A model generated the notes under the pieces. It was not told the DNA's origin. It saw only the letters and a list, made by a program, of their open reading frames with translations, and searched no databases. Of a DNA stretch of 64,000 nucleotides, positions 62,160 through 64,000 are shown piece by piece; positions within the stretch are counted from its first letter, which is position 1; every line of letters begins with the position of its first letter. This DNA is from Rhodovulum sulfidophilum DSM 1374 (lineage in GTDB: Bacteria; Pseudomonadota; Alphaproteobacteria; Rhodobacterales; Rhodobacteraceae): NCBI RefSeq assembly GCF_001633165.1, contig NZ_CP015418.1, forward strand, positions 1,984,001-2,048,000, read 5' to 3'. A program made the position numbers and the translations under genes.

Positions 62160-62524
62160 TGCAATGCCACCATCACGCCTTTCAATCTGGGGAGAAGGTA
62201 GAGTGCCAGGGCGACGCAGCCAATCGAAAAGACCGAGGTCAGCACCAGAGGGTCGGGACGGAAGACGGCGATGCTGCCCGCGACCAGCGGCGCGCTCAGC
62301 AATCCGACGATCAGCACCGTCAGATAGGCGGGGCCGTCATCGGAATGGTGGTGGTGCAGCTCTTCCATGCAGACGGGGCAGTGTTCGCGCACCGCGAGAT
62401 AGCCCGACAGCATCGGACCCGCTCCGCAATTCGGGCAACGTTTGCACCAGCCGCGCATCACGGCCGCGCCCACGGGTCTGACGTGAGATCCGATCATGTT
62501 CTTTGTCCGTGTATCCCATCGCAT
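62117..62524 (-). CDS. DUF983 membrane protein
   Basis: This 135-residue protein has two CxxC pairs at its N-terminal end, RCPNCGAGPML and HCPVCMEELHHHHSDDGP, followed by two membrane helices (about residues 60-80 and 85-105) and a conserved ending PRLKGVMVALQWAKRMHG. This is the DUF983 pattern common in alphaproteobacteria. The cysteines suggest zinc binding; function is unknown. ATG62524 is followed by a second possible start, MIGSHVRP. It is the first gene of a pair with the NUDIX hydrolase. Confidence 0.85.
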   Translation of the reverse strand: MRWDTRTKNMIGSHVRPVGAAVMRGWCKRCPNCGAGPMLSGYLAVREHCPVCMEELHHHHSDDGPAYLTVLIVGLLSAPLVAGSIAVFRPDPLVLTSVFSIGCVALALYLLPRLKGVMVALQWAKRMHGFGQPAE

Positions 62525-62564
62525 GCCGCATCCCCGGCCTGCGAGATCAAAACTAGTCAAGCAT

Positions 62565-62591
62565 GGAACCCTTAAAAATGGGGCGGTCTGT
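62565..62591 (+). promoter_or_regulatory. ECF-type promoter candidate upstream of the EF-hand gene
   Basis: GGAACC (62565-62570) and TCTGT (62587-62591) are 16 bases apart and resemble the -35 and -10 of RpoE-type promoters (GGAACTT, TCTGA). It lies about 200 bases before the EF-hand gene, which precedes an ECF-like sigma factor, so autoregulation is plausible. Confidence 0.4.
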
Positions 62592-62787
62592 CCTTGCGGC
62601 GGGATGTCGCAAGTCCGGGGCCCGAGGCGCGGCGGCGGACGAGGTCGCGGCGGCAGGGAAGGCGGGGGACAAGACCGGAAAGAAGACGGGAAAGAAGATG
62701 GCGACGGAAACCCGCAGGCGCCCCGTAACAGCTTTCGAAGGCGGACGACGCAAGGTCGCCCGGCAGAGAGGACCGAAGGAGGTCGAG

Positions 62788-63597
62788 ATGGCACGGAATG
62801 CAACGAAGATGTCGAGCGCGGCGCTGGCAATCGGGGCGGCGGCGATCCTGTCCCTGGCCGCGCCGGCAATGGCCCAGCAGGGGCCGGGCGCGGGAGCCGC
62901 CCGTCAGGGCATGCTCTTTGACCGGATGGATGCCGATGGGGATGGCGCGATCTCGCTGGACGAGTTCACCGCCCGGGCCCGGGCCCGCTTTGCCGGTCTC
63001 GATACCGATGGCGATGGCATGCTCTCGCCCGAAGAGGTGCAGAAACTCGGCCCGGCCGGTCGGGCGGGTCGGGCACAGGGCCGCGACAAGGGCGGCTGGC
63101 GCCAAGGAGGGCAGGGCTGCGGCATGCAGGCCCGGCATGGCATGCAGCGCGGCGGCGGCATGGGCCAAGGTATGGGCCAGGGTATGGGCCAAGGTATGAT
63201 GGGCCCGATGGGACCTGGCATGGGCGGGGCCTGCGGTGGTGGTCCGGGTGGCATGGGGCCGCGCGGGGCGATGCAGGGGCAGGGTCCGATGGGCGGCGGC
63301 TACGGGATGTTCGGCGGGCTCGATGGTTCGGGACCGATGGGCTATGGCGGCTTCGGCGATCCCTCGCTCAGCCCCGAGGATCGCGCCGCGCGCGCCGAGC
63401 GGCTGATCGAGATGCTGGATGGCGATGGCGACGGCCAGCTCAGCGCCGAGGAACTGGCGACCCGGCCCGGGCCCGAAATGATGTTCAACCGCATCGATGC
63501 CGATGGCGATGGCAGCCTGTCGCAGGATGAATTCGAGGCCGCCATCCGCACGTTCCGCGGTATGATGCGGCAGCAGGGTCCTGCCGCGCAGCGGTGA
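62788..63597 (+). CDS. Secreted EF-hand calcium-binding protein
   Basis: This 269-residue protein has a signal peptide (about residues 1-29, ending AMAQ) and four canonical EF-hand loops: DADGDGAISLDE (48-59), DTDGDGMLSPEE (72-83), DGDGDGQLSAEE and DADGDGSLSQDE. Between the two pairs lies a Gly/Met/Gln-rich linker of about 110 residues with GMGQ repeats. It probably binds calcium in the periplasm. GAAGGAGG precedes ATG62788. It lies 81 bases before the sigma factor gene, a pairing I recall from Rhodobacterales. Confidence 0.88.
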   Translation: MARNATKMSSAALAIGAAAILSLAAPAMAQQGPGAGAARQGMLFDRMDADGDGAISLDEFTARARARFAGLDTDGDGMLSPEEVQKLGPAGRAGRAQGRDKGGWRQGGQGCGMQARHGMQRGGGMGQGMGQGMGQGMMGPMGPGMGGACGGGPGGMGPRGAMQGQGPMGGGYGMFGGLDGSGPMGYGGFGDPSLSPEDRAARAERLIEMLDGDGDGQLSAEELATRPGPEMMFNRIDADGDGSLSQDEFEAAIRTFRGMMRQQGPAAQR

Positions 63598-63678
63598 GGC
63601 AGGGGATGGGCGGCGTTGCCCGGACGGGGCGCCGCCCGCTTGCCGGGGCCCGGGGCGACGGGGTAGGCCGAAAGCAGG

Positions 63679-64000
63679 ATGGACATGCCTTTCGATGCCG
63701 GAGACGGAGAAGCCGACGAGGCGTTGCTTCTGGCCTGCGGCCGGGGCGATGCCCGTGCCGCGCGGCTGCTCACGCTCAGGATGACGCCCTGGGTGCTGTC
63801 CTATGCCCGTCGCCTGCTGCGCGATGCGGCCGAGGCCGAGGACGTGGCGCAGGAGGCGATGCTGCGGCTCTGGCGGATCGCGCCCGACTGGCGCCCGGGC
63901 GAGGCGCGGGTGACGACCTGGCTCTACCGCGTCGTCACCAATCTCTGCACCGACCGGCTGCGTCGCCGGCGCGGCGCTGCACTGGACGAGGTGCCCGAGC
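63679..64000 (+). CDS. ECF-type RNA polymerase sigma factor (partial)
   Basis: The first 107 residues are visible; the rest lies beyond the window. Region 2 is clear: ARLLTLRMTPWVLSYARRLL, then AEDVAQEAMLRLWRIAPDWR and TWLYRVVTNLCTDRLRRRRG, the core-binding and -10 recognition helices of group 4 sigma factors. ATG63679 has AAAGCAGG upstream; Met at 63685 is also possible. It follows the EF-hand gene in the same direction and may transcribe it. Confidence 0.9.
   Translation, partial: MDMPFDAGDGEADEALLLACGRGDARAARLLTLRMTPWVLSYARRLLRDAAEAEDVAQEAMLRLWRIAPDWRPGEARVTTWLYRVVTNLCTDRLRRRRGAALDEVPE

Noticed and set aside
63150..63330. Repeats encoding GMGQ as a separate DNA repeat element
   Set aside because: They lie in frame within the EF-hand protein and are explained by a Gly/Met/Gln linker.

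Overview
The window is GC-rich DNA from a purple non-sulfur photosynthetic alphaproteobacterium of the Rhodobacterales, most likely Rhodovulum. It combines light-harvesting 2 genes (pucB end, pucA, pucC) with a full thiosulfate-oxidation locus (soxT-R-S / V-W-X-Y-Z-A-B-C-D / E-F). The SoxA cysteine at residue 248 becomes Cys222 after removal of a 26-residue signal peptide, the number I recall for the Rhodovulum sulfidophilum persulfide haem ligand. Assignments rest on reading motifs and family patterns; no database search was possible.

Layout. 1-1848: end of the puc operon. 1971-7468: tamA-tamB outer-membrane assembly pair. 7514-12649 (minus): gpt, aminotransferase, ppiD-like foldase and trpE in one direction. 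12748-14278: fabI and divergent pdxH. 14388-15550: a two-domain cold-shock protein behind a hairpin that pairs its ribosome-binding site, a DUF192 protein and tRNA-Pro(UGG). 16283-20305: B12-dependent ribonucleotide reductase nrdJ and a small partner gene. 20485-33191: the sox region. The repressor side (soxS, soxR, soxT, a DUF1624 membrane protein) runs leftward and the structural genes run rightward. AT-rich dyads or patches lie before soxV, soxX, soxB and soxE.

33466-39497: a small helix-turn-helix protein, a flavin reductase, and phosphonate-related genes (two phnM-like genes, phnF, a DUF1045 gene) around an 825-base gene-less spacer; no C-P lyase core genes are present. 39629-41829: a phasin-like protein and a peroxidase-fold protein that appears to have lost both haem-contacting histidines.

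41830-50215 is a decaying accessory region. An intact aldehyde dehydrogenase lies beside a frameshifted glutamine-synthetase-like (PuuA-type) pseudogene and a class III aminotransferase pseudogene whose two halves are separated by a TniA/TniB (Tn7-like) transposon remnant. The flanking RpiR regulator, TAXI-TRAP transporter and universal stress protein (50429-55514) look intact. This suggests an amine or amino-acid uptake and breakdown locus whose catabolic side is being lost.

55617-64000: metG, an SDR, an aldo-keto reductase, a carnitine dehydrogenase-thioesterase fusion, a NUDIX hydrolase with a DUF983 protein, and a secreted EF-hand protein followed by an ECF-type sigma factor cut by the window end. 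No CRISPR array and no rRNA gene were seen.
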